Assembly (NCBI GenBank): GCA_045126815.1
Contig: JBGVPD010000055.1
Coordinates: 1-45,793, forward strand
Reading direction: 5' to 3'
DNA: 45,793 nucleotides
Source of the DNA: RGIG1995 sp045126815
GTDB taxonomy: Bacteria; Bacillota; Clostridia; Oscillospirales; CAG-272
Shown here one piece after another: positions 22,281 through 28,933 of this stretch (within the stretch, counting starts at the first letter, position 1; each line of letters opens with the position of its first letter). The translations under genes were made by a program, and so were the position numbers. The notes beneath the pieces are model-generated. The model was not told the DNA's origin and ran no database searches. It saw nothing but the letters and a program-made list of their open reading frames with translations.

Positions 22281-22610
22281 TTACGCCGCCAATGCAGCTG
22301 CCGCTGCACTTGCGCTATCAATACCAACCCAAGCGCTGAGACCTTCGATGAGAAGAGGAGCGCCCATAGCGATTACGAACATGATAATAATGCCGATGAT
22401 AAGGCTCTTTACCATGCCGCGTGCGTTAATCTTGTCTTCGTTACGATGCGCGATCGCTACTTTGATACCGATGTAAGCGCCCCAAACGACGACTACTGCC
22501 GCCATTGCCAATACGATGTAGATCCAGAAGGAATCCATGAGTTCACTGAGCTTGGCTACAATCCCTGCCAAACTTTCATTTAAAGTTGCTGCTGCCAATA
22601 AATTGGTCAT
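22281..22610 (-). CDS. VirB2-like short pilin, copy 1, 109 aa
   Basis: It has the same two-helix hairpin as copy 2 (SFWIYIVLAMAAVVVVWGAYIGIKVA / HRNEDKINARG / LIIGIIIMFVIAMGAPLLIEGL) but carries a 13-residue alanine-rich C-terminal extension (IDSASAAAAALAA) that copy 2 lacks; Asn before G-L is replaced by Glu. It is the first gene after the hairpin at 22684-22718 and has TAAGGAG before the start. The C-terminal tail would face outside and could be trimmed. It leads the module B operon. Confidence 0.82.
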   Translation of the reverse strand: MTNLLAAATLNESLAGIVAKLSELMDSFWIYIVLAMAAVVVVWGAYIGIKVAIAHRNEDKINARGMVKSLIIGIIIMFVIAMGAPLLIEGLSAWVGIDSASAAAAALAA

Positions 22611-22683
22611 AATAAATGTTCTCCTTAAAATTTAAATTTTTTTTATTTTTTACCGTTTTAACCTTAGAACGATAAAAGGACTA

Positions 22684-22718
22684 AAGTAAAAGCCGATAAG
22701 AAACTCTTACCGGCTTTT
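22684..22718 (-). terminator. Hairpin between pseudo-VirD4 and pilin genes
   Basis: AAAAGCCGATAAGA (22688-22701) pairs with TCTTACCGGCTTTT (22705-22718), one mismatch, 3-nt loop; T-rich on both strands. It separates the coupling-protein genes from the pilin operon. Because no obvious sigma-A promoter was found in 22611-22756 for the pilin operon in leftward reading, the hairpin lies downstream of the pseudo-VirD4 gene and upstream of the pilins, so it terminates or attenuates. Confidence 0.65.
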
Positions 22719-22756
22719 TTCGAAGCTATTTTATGAACGGTTTATAAATCATCTCG

Positions 22757-24400
22757 TCATTTCATCGGACTCACCTCCTTTTTCTCGCCAAAGGAATCGT
22801 CGGTTTGTTCCAACCTTCCAATGTCAAACAAAGCAGATTTATCTAACGTATTACGTTGCTTTTCTACTTGCTTGACTTCGCCTTCGGGACAATACAACCC
22901 AAACAACTTATAAGCAGGAGTAAACCTTGTGGAAGCCGGCGGATTATCTCCAACCGCTACCACCGCGTTCCCTACTCCTTTTGCGTTATCGAAAATCTCC
23001 ATTTCCACACGCTTTTGTTCAGGTTTGCTTTCCGTGCCTTCTCTGTTGCAACAAAGTTCACAATATTCTTTCTTGCTTTCCACGTCGTCGGCACTTAAAA
23101 ACATCTTCAATACACCGCTACTTTTAATCCAGTCCTCAAATCCGCTTCCATATTTTTCAAGAAGTTGGCTATAGCTTTGAGAAACTAAAATCAGCTTGCG
23201 ACGCATATCGTCGGTTGTGAAAATTCCTTTACCAAACGGAACGCTTAACGAACTTTTATAGTCATTGATAAGGAAATACGAACTTCGTCTAAACGCCGGT
23301 ATTTCGTAGTCCATACGTCCTGACTGCATCTGTTCCAGTTCCATTCTGGCTTTATATGCCTGCGTAAAGAACAATTCAATGTATCTATGTTGATAACACC
23401 CCGTTTTGTCACCAACAATGAAAATGGCCGTTTGATGCTCGTCTTCACTATACAAGTCAATCAACGGCTCCGAAGTGATAAGTCCGATTTTGTCATCGAA
23501 CGCGTGCGAGAGCAAATATATCGCTCCGCCTACTGCTTTTTTGAAACTCTCTCCGCCCTGAAGCGCAAAAATCTCGTTCATTAGCACCTTTGCCTTGGAG
23601 TAGCGATTGCGCATTTTCATAAGATATCCTTTCAAGACGTCATCCCCTTCAACTCCGTACTTCAAAAGGTTTTGATATACGTTCGTTAAAAGTAGTTGCG
23701 ACGTGCAAAGCTTACTTGCAATGCAATCCTCGCACATTGCCAGAATAAACGCCGATATAAGTTTCTTGGATGTGTCAGCGTTCTCCGTTGTAGTGCCGCC
23801 AAAGAGCGATTCCGTAATTTCGTATACGTTCTCATATAACGATTGACGAAGTTCCGTCGCTCGTTCCCGAACCTGTTTATACGTCGTAAAGACTTCATCG
23901 AGTGCGTAATACTTACCATCTCGGTTTTCCAGTTCGTTTTCAAGCTCCCTTATGAGTTTCACTCTCCACACTAATGCGGATAAAGGATTCCACTTATCCG
24001 ACGCTAATTCATCCTTAAAATCAAGAAGATACACTTTATAACCTTCCGACTTTAAAGTTTCAGCGTGCGCCTCGTAAAGCTCGTGGGAATTATCGAAAAT
24101 GAACAGATTCGGTTTGGTAGAGCTTTTACCAAGCACTGCAATATTTTGATGTAGGAAACAAGTCCTGCTCCCCGCTTCGTTGTTACTAAACACGACTGCG
24201 TTGAAATTTTTGACTGTGAGCAACTTTAAGCCCACTCCTTTTTGTTTTTTGCCTTGCTCGGGGTAATCGCACTCGGCGGAAATCGTCACACCGTCCTTTT
24301 GTTCCGCCGCCCACATCCAATCATACCCCTGCATATCCTTCAACCGTTCCAGTTCTACGGTTGAATTGTTGAAGTTATACTTCTTGCCGTTTTGTTTCAT
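22757..24400 (-). CDS. VirD4-like protein with degenerate nucleotide-binding motifs, 547 aa
   Basis: The order of segments follows the VirD4/TraG coupling protein at 24523-26394, but key parts are lost. Where that protein has IAIFGASGTMKS, this one has IAVLGKSSTKPN, and the helix after the P-loop (about 18 residues) is missing before FIFDNSHELYEAHAETLKSEGYKVYLLDF. Where VirD4 has MILDEFNNIGK, it has FLINDYKSSLSV, so the Walker B acidic pair is gone too. There are no N-terminal membrane helices. The later segments (RRKLILVSQSYSQLLEKYG) remain recognisable. It is full length with an intact frame and an ACGGAGG site, so it is probably a non-ATPase paralogue with an adaptor or regulatory role, not a decayed gene. 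Confidence 0.8.
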   Translation of the reverse strand: MKQNGKKYNFNNSTVELERLKDMQGYDWMWAAEQKDGVTISAECDYPEQGKKQKGVGLKLLTVKNFNAVVFSNNEAGSRTCFLHQNIAVLGKSSTKPNLFIFDNSHELYEAHAETLKSEGYKVYLLDFKDELASDKWNPLSALVWRVKLIRELENELENRDGKYYALDEVFTTYKQVRERATELRQSLYENVYEITESLFGGTTTENADTSKKLISAFILAMCEDCIASKLCTSQLLLTNVYQNLLKYGVEGDDVLKGYLMKMRNRYSKAKVLMNEIFALQGGESFKKAVGGAIYLLSHAFDDKIGLITSEPLIDLYSEDEHQTAIFIVGDKTGCYQHRYIELFFTQAYKARMELEQMQSGRMDYEIPAFRRSSYFLINDYKSSLSVPFGKGIFTTDDMRRKLILVSQSYSQLLEKYGSGFEDWIKSSGVLKMFLSADDVESKKEYCELCCNREGTESKPEQKRVEMEIFDNAKGVGNAVVAVGDNPPASTRFTPAYKLFGLYCPEGEVKQVEKQRNTLDKSALFDIGRLEQTDDSFGEKKEVSPMK

Positions 24401-24406
24401 GATAAT

Positions 24407-24481
24407 TTACCTCCGTTTTATGATTTTTTCTTTTCTTACCCTTTCGGGTTCGTCGCGTATTTTATTTGATTTTCTTTTCAT
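24407..24481 (-). CDS. Small basic peptide ORF, 24 aa
   Basis: ATG at 24481 with AAGGAG eight bases before; the product MKRKSNKIRDEPERVRKEK plus five residues has 12 Lys/Arg. The stop is only a few bases before the next start, and its last codons contain the ribosome site (CGGAGG) of the pseudo-VirD4 gene. A translation-coupling leader peptide is more likely than a functional protein, but its strongly basic content could also suit nucleic acid binding. Confidence 0.4.
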   Translation of the reverse strand: MKRKSNKIRDEPERVRKEKIIKRR

Positions 24482-24493
24482 AACTGACTCCTT

Positions 24494-24523
24494 AAAGAAA
24501 AAACGGCCGCTCTTTGCAACCGC
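24494..24523 (-). terminator. Terminator after virD4
   Basis: Minus strand: GCGGTTGC, loop AAAGA, GCGGCCGT (8 pairs including wobbles) and then TTTTTTC. It begins at the virD4 stop codon. Confidence 0.7.
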
Positions 24524-26394
24524 TAAATTTTAGTTCCGTCTATCCTGACCGGTTTCGCGCGTTTTACTCCGATACTCGGTTCTTCTTCCTTCGGTTTTTC
24601 AATAGGTATCTCCACAGGTATCTCCGGTAATTTGGGTTTGTAATCTCTAACTGACGTTTTGATGATCTTATCAGCGAAAGGATGCCTTGTATAATCCACT
24701 TTTTCCAAGCGTAACACGTTGCATCCACGAACAACGCATAGAAGTTCATTTTGCGGTAATCGTAAAATTTCATCAGGTAGCATTACCTTTCTCCTGCCTA
24801 CGCCATCCATTTGCCTGTACTCGGGAATAATTTGCGCAACAGCCAACGTTCTCCTGTTCGTCATCACGTTATTGACGTCCACTGTCATATCCCCACTCCG
24901 TTCCGAAAAATAATCGGCCGTTAACTTATCCGTACAACCCAACATCAATTGTATATCACAGTTACCCACGATTTCCGACCATAGCTCGTTCGGGTACCTA
25001 TTCTTCAACTGTCCTAAACTTTGGATAGCCATCATTACTCTTAGTTCACGCGAACGACAAGTACTGAGTATTGCAGCAAAGTCCGAACCGTCCTCTGCTC
25101 CGCCGAGTTTACCGATATTGTTAAACTCATCCAATATCATATTGACAGGTACAGCACATTTGCCATTCGCATTTGAATCTGCATAATCCATTAGCTTAAT
25201 GAATAGACACGAGAAGAATAGCGATGACAAAAACGCCATCGACTTGTTCGACTCGCTAAGTACAATGAAATACGCACACTTCTCTCTGCCCGGTAACGTT
25301 AAGTCTATATCTGAAGTACTGATCATCCGTCTAACCGCTGGAGTTTGTAAGATTTGGAGTCTTGCGCCAAGTCCGGTTATGATACCCGTTCTCACCGTCT
25401 CACTTGCCTGCGCAAATAGATTAAACGATTCTATCGCCGGGCTGTTTTCCGGCAAAGAAGCGATATCCTTCATAACTTCTTCACTGCCAAACCTTGCAAG
25501 TTGCCTATATACCGTACCCAAGTGCTTTTCCGTACCAGCATTCGTCTTATAGTGGTCAACAAGTAGGATCAAGCCCCTTAATAGATTTGATTCACCGTTA
25601 TCCCAGAAATGGTCGCCCTTGCCTTGGCTTGTATTGCCAATGATTACAGTTGTTAGCAGTTGCGCCAACATCGGATCTCCGTTTAAGTCAGACATACAGT
25701 TCCACGAATCGCTGTGTTCAGGTTTCACAAGATTTAGGACTTTTACCGTATATCCGTTTGCCCTATAAAGCTCCGCCATATCACCGTACAACTCACCCTT
25801 TGGATCCGTAACGACTACTGACTCTTGGTTCTTGAGTGCTTGAAATAAAGCGTTGCGGATGATTGCTCTGGATTTCATTGTCCCTGATGCACCGAAAATT
25901 GCGATGTGCTTGTTGAGCCTCGTGTCTTTCGGCATACTTACAATCTTGCCTTGCATCTCACCAAGAATAACGCCTTTCGTATTTTCTATAGTACTCACTT
26001 CCAAGAGTTTCTTCGCTTCTTTTTCTTCCATCATGGTTGCTGTTCCGTAAACACCGCTATCGTTTTTAGTGAATCCTCTTGGATCTTTCTTTTTACCACC
26101 AAATCGGTTATACAGCTTAAAGATACAAAATATAATCCCGCCGATAATCAAGAAAAGTCCAAGCGTCTTCAACCCCGCGGCCGACGCCACGCATCCGATA
26201 CAGTATAACGGATTCCAATTCACACTCTTAATTCTATACTGACCGGAAAAGCCGTCGTGGTCTAACCAGTCCAGATAATTCGTGTAAACTTGCGTTACGA
26301 TTCCAACCACATATAGAACAGCAAGTACGCCGATAATGGAAACGATAATAATTAGCAGCGTTCGTCGCTGTTGCTCTTTTTGGTCATCTTCCAT
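24523..26394 (-). CDS. virD4: VirD4/TraG-family coupling protein, 623 aa
   Basis: It has two N-terminal membrane segments (about 11-33 and 75-93), then the ATPase domain. P-loop GASGTMKS (168-175), with Met in place of the usual second Gly as is normal in clostridial homologues; VVVTDPKGELYGDMAELY follows; Walker B is MILDEFNNIGKLGG. The motif AILSTCRSRELRVMMAIQSLGQL is the conserved arginine-finger and Gln stretch of TraG. Coupling proteins bring the relaxase-DNA complex to the T4SS channel. The gene is preceded by the 381-aa protein with a stop-start distance of a few bases and starts with GGAGTGAG. Its neighbour on the left is a degenerate paralogue. Confidence 0.95.
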   Translation of the reverse strand: MEDDQKEQQRRTLLIIIVSIIGVLAVLYVVGIVTQVYTNYLDWLDHDGFSGQYRIKSVNWNPLYCIGCVASAAGLKTLGLFLIIGGIIFCIFKLYNRFGGKKKDPRGFTKNDSGVYGTATMMEEKEAKKLLEVSTIENTKGVILGEMQGKIVSMPKDTRLNKHIAIFGASGTMKSRAIIRNALFQALKNQESVVVTDPKGELYGDMAELYRANGYTVKVLNLVKPEHSDSWNCMSDLNGDPMLAQLLTTVIIGNTSQGKGDHFWDNGESNLLRGLILLVDHYKTNAGTEKHLGTVYRQLARFGSEEVMKDIASLPENSPAIESFNLFAQASETVRTGIITGLGARLQILQTPAVRRMISTSDIDLTLPGREKCAYFIVLSESNKSMAFLSSLFFSCLFIKLMDYADSNANGKCAVPVNMILDEFNNIGKLGGAEDGSDFAAILSTCRSRELRVMMAIQSLGQLKNRYPNELWSEIVGNCDIQLMLGCTDKLTADYFSERSGDMTVDVNNVMTNRRTLAVAQIIPEYRQMDGVGRRKVMLPDEILRLPQNELLCVVRGCNVLRLEKVDYTRHPFADKIIKTSVRDYKPKLPEIPVEIPIEKPKEEEPSIGVKRAKPVRIDGTKI

Positions 26395-26400
26395 TTCATC

Positions 26401-27546
26401 TCACTCCTTAAGTTTTAATGTTTTTTCTACGTCTTCCATAGATACCGGATAAATCATTACGCGCTCGTCCAGAAAGTTCCGTAAGAATTCTTCTTGAAAA
26501 TCAAAACAGAGAACTTCCGTTTGCCGCGTTTTTCTATCGGTCACGTTTTTAAATCTTATCAGTCTTGCAATATTACCGTCCAAAAAAGAAAAGCTGTAAA
26601 CGCCGTCCACAAGAGCGTCGTACTCAAAATGTCCTTTGTTATAACTTCGCTCGCTTGACTTGTATAATCCACTTAGAATTTTCTCTCGCCAATCAGGAAC
26701 CAAGAACATCCTAAACATTCTAATTCCTTTTTCAGTAAGCGGTATATAATACAAATCCCGATAAGACTTATCCACAACTGGCGCCGTTTGCTTTTTGGTT
26801 CTCTTCTCCTCACTCATTTCCTCAAGCGTTCTTTTCATCGTTTCCATTGATTCCCCGAAAACAATAGCCGACCTTTGCTCGCTCGCCATCGTATTCATCT
26901 TCGCAAGCTTCATCAGCATTACGTTCGCTTTCGACTCTGAGTTGTTATCCCATCTCAATACTTCCTTTCTCGGATTGTAAACGGAATAGTATTCAGAACC
27001 AATAAACAAACCGCCAATCAATCTGGTATAAATAGTTTCCTTACCATCGTTATCAGCAAACCGTTTGAGTTGTCTTGAGGTGTAAAACAAGGGTTTATTC
27101 GGCAAACGATTTCCCCACTCGTCCATTCGTAGGTTGGGCAATGCCTGCGGTCTAAACTCGACTGCGCATCTCGCCATTACCGCAAGCACTTCTGCAACGG
27201 CGTGGTTTCGTTTAACCTTGCTCAGATGACCAGAAATTTTGTGCCCGGAACTGATTTGCAAATATGCCTCAAAACTATCGTTCCATTTCAGCACTTCCAA
27301 TCCCTTTTTATAGAATCGAATAGTGCGGTTGGGAACCCTTCCTGAAACAGTGAAAAGTTTGCCTTCGTAAACCTCTCCGGTTTCCGCATTGCAATATGAC
27401 TGCCCAGGGGAAAGAGAATCATATACCAAGTTGCGATACGTCTGTTCTGGTCCAAGTAATTTCAGGGACTGCATGGGATATTCCATTGATACGGATAACA
27501 CGGAAATAAGCATATCGATGCGGTTGCCGTCAAATAACGTTATCAT
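26401..27546 (-). CDS. Conserved clostridial ICE protein, 381 aa
   Basis: I recognise the general pattern as a protein common in Clostridia ICEs, near DUF5697/DUF6100-type genes, but no biochemical function. Visible features: HAVAEVLAVMARCAVEFRPQALP near residue 120-140, KPLFYTSRQLKRF, a GGLFIGSEYYSVYNPRKEVLRW strand block, a lysine-rich linker (about 250-270, SEEKRTKKQ), and a conserved end SYNKGHFEYDALVDGVYSFSFLDGNIARLIRF. The N-terminal part may be a winged helix. It has no relaxase HUH motif or catalytic tyrosine pattern, so I do not call it a relaxase. It starts at 27546 with AGGAGGAAC, just downstream of three inverted repeats. Confidence 0.75.
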   Translation of the reverse strand: MITLFDGNRIDMLISVLSVSMEYPMQSLKLLGPEQTYRNLVYDSLSPGQSYCNAETGEVYEGKLFTVSGRVPNRTIRFYKKGLEVLKWNDSFEAYLQISSGHKISGHLSKVKRNHAVAEVLAVMARCAVEFRPQALPNLRMDEWGNRLPNKPLFYTSRQLKRFADNDGKETIYTRLIGGLFIGSEYYSVYNPRKEVLRWDNNSESKANVMLMKLAKMNTMASEQRSAIVFGESMETMKRTLEEMSEEKRTKKQTAPVVDKSYRDLYYIPLTEKGIRMFRMFLVPDWREKILSGLYKSSERSYNKGHFEYDALVDGVYSFSFLDGNIARLIRFKNVTDRKTRQTEVLCFDFQEEFLRNFLDERVMIYPVSMEDVEKTLKLKE

Positions 27547-27559
27547 ATATTGTTCCTCC

Positions 27560-27697
27560 TGAAATTACGGACCGTTGACTGCTATTTGGACCGTAATTTT
27601 GCTCATTTTTTCGTGGAGAATCCCTTATAAAATAAGGGATTTTGTCCACGCTTTTCCCCGTACAAAAACTTATCTGAAAAAAACGCATTTTTGTACT
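27560..27697. repeat. Three consecutive inverted repeats in a 158-bp intergenic, oriT or cis-regulatory candidate
   Basis: IR1: AAATTACGG (27562-27570) with CCGTAATTT (27591-27599), 20-nt spacer. IR2: CGTGGA + ATCCCTTAT (27612-27617, 27620-27628) with ATAAGGGAT + TCCACG (27632-27640, 27645-27650), 3-nt loop and small internal loop. IR3: GTACAAAAA (27660-27668) with TTTTTGTAC (27688-27696), 19-nt spacer. None is followed by a T tract that fits a simple terminator. They lie just upstream of the virD4 gene group. Confidence 0.75.
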
Positions 27698-27704
27698 GCC
27701 TTTT

Positions 27705-28400
27705 TTATCGCTTTTCTATGATATAATCAAACATACTTTGCTTACCGCGGAGCTTCCTTTCAAGCATTATCCAGCTCATAAAAGCCTTATCGGGAACAAC
27801 GTAAATTTCCGTCTGATTTTCATCCCCTTCCGAGCCTTCCGAAAGATGAAAACAGTGCTTGGGCGAGTCGTCCACCATCGTGAATAAAGCAACGACGTCA
27901 GCCACTTGCTTGGTCTCGATGTTATCATGATCCCGATACCAAGACTCAGGTGTACCGTGCTTATAAACGTGCTTAAAAATGAGCGCCGCTTTATCCAATT
28001 TTTTGAACTGGAAGGTGTTAAAATACTCGGTCAAAACGTCGTATAAAAACTCTCTGATATAGTCGCTGTTACCTTTCATTTTTTTGGACGCCAGCATAGG
28101 AAGTCGCATACAAAACCATCCGTCTTCACTGATGGCAAGTTCCACGGGAATAACGTTTTCCGTGTTCTTAAACGACAAGGCTTTACCGTCCGGTGCTTGC
28201 GAATACATCACCGCAACACGCGCTCTTAAGGTAAGTTTTTCCGCTTTGCCTTGAAGCTCCGAAACCTTCTCAATGATGTCGGGATTATCGGGATTTGCAA
28301 GGTGCATCGTCTTCACGTTCTTCGCAAGCCGAATCACTTCCTTTGCAATCTCTTCCGTTTCATCTAAAGTAAGTAAGAAATAATCTTTTTCTTGTTTCAT
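27705..28400 (-). CDS. DUF6100-like ICE protein, 231 aa
   Basis: The start was placed at 28400 (MKQEKDYFLL) because of a CGGAGGATTAAT site; a longer frame overlaps the previous gene without one. It begins with a helical hairpin (DETEEIAKEVIRLAKNVKTMHLAN ... IIEKVSELQGKAEKLTLRARVAVMY), followed by a strand-helix part (NVIPVELAISEDGWFCMRLPML, REFLYDVLTEYFNTF, AALIFKHVYKHGTPESWYRDHDN). I recall the DUF6100 name for similar proteins; certainty is moderate. Function unknown, always in clostridial transfer regions as far as I know. It lies one base after the DUF5697-like gene stop. Confidence 0.75.
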   Translation of the reverse strand: MKQEKDYFLLTLDETEEIAKEVIRLAKNVKTMHLANPDNPDIIEKVSELQGKAEKLTLRARVAVMYSQAPDGKALSFKNTENVIPVELAISEDGWFCMRLPMLASKKMKGNSDYIREFLYDVLTEYFNTFQFKKLDKAALIFKHVYKHGTPESWYRDHDNIETKQVADVVALFTMVDDSPKHCFHLSEGSEGDENQTEIYVVPDKAFMSWIMLERKLRGKQSMFDYIIEKR

Positions 28401-28401
28401 A

Positions 28402-28914
28402 TTAATCCTCCGAATAGAACGTAACCATAGGCTCTTGTTTTTCTTCTTTTGCAATCGTTGCATATACGCAAGGCGCATTTAACTTATGCACTTTAGAAAT
28501 CCAGGACTCGTCGGGTACGACTATAATATATTTGACCCCTTCTTGGATGCGTTTGATTTTTAGCAGTTCTTCATCGCCTTCTCTCAGCACGATTACTTCA
28601 TAGCTCTTATTCTCTTTCAAGAAATAAAGCTGTGCGGGCGATTCCGCAACGTAATGTGACGATAATGCGATATTGTTGATAAACTGCAACAACACCCATA
28701 AGGCATCTACCATTCTATCGTCGGGCTTTTGTAAGGGGTCTAACCCAACGTAATAGTTGTTGATTAATGATATCTGCCTTGTCTTCAAAAGATAGTTGAT
28801 AATTCGTTTTGCTACCCTATCCGATTTCTTAATTAACTTGGCAACCTGCATTTTAGGTAGTGCCCCATATTGTGATAGCCATTGAATTATGTGTTGCTCT
28901 TCTTCCAATAACAT
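28402..28914 (-). CDS. DUF5697-like winged-helix ICE protein, 170 aa
   Basis: N-terminal HTH: EEEQHIIQWLSQYGALPKMQVAKLIKKSDRVAKRIINYLLKTRQI, followed by a mainly beta part (YEVIVLREGDEELLKI, VKYIIVVPDESWISKV) that resembles restriction-like or sensor folds. The length and order fit the family I know as DUF5697, present in Firmicutes conjugative elements. It starts at 28914 with GAAGGAG. The gene follows VirB4 of module A by about 20 bases. DNA binding is likely; the target could be the nearby inverted repeats, which is inference. Confidence 0.75.
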   Translation of the reverse strand: MLLEEEQHIIQWLSQYGALPKMQVAKLIKKSDRVAKRIINYLLKTRQISLINNYYVGLDPLQKPDDRMVDALWVLLQFINNIALSSHYVAESPAQLYFLKENKSYEVIVLREGDEELLKIKRIQEGVKYIIVVPDESWISKVHKLNAPCVYATIAKEEKQEPMVTFYSED

Positions 28915-28933
28915 CTACTTTTCTCCTTCTATT

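Larger units (their letters stand above)
21972..22610. repeat. Tandem duplication of the short pilin gene
   Basis: The genes at 22281-22610 and 21972-22262 encode an identical stretch from DSFWIYIVLA to APLLI apart from the closing residues. The DNA is about 90 percent alike by eye with mostly synonymous changes, and includes an identical 50-bp core covering the cytoplasmic loop. Confidence 0.9.

Noticed and set aside
22611..22756. Dedicated promoter for the pilin operon
   Set aside because: No -35/-10 pair close to consensus was found on the minus strand between the hairpin and the first pilin gene.
26401..27546. Relaxase call for the 381-aa protein
   Set aside because: No HUH triad, no catalytic Tyr region and no MobT/Rep_trans pattern can be seen; position beside virD4 alone is not enough.
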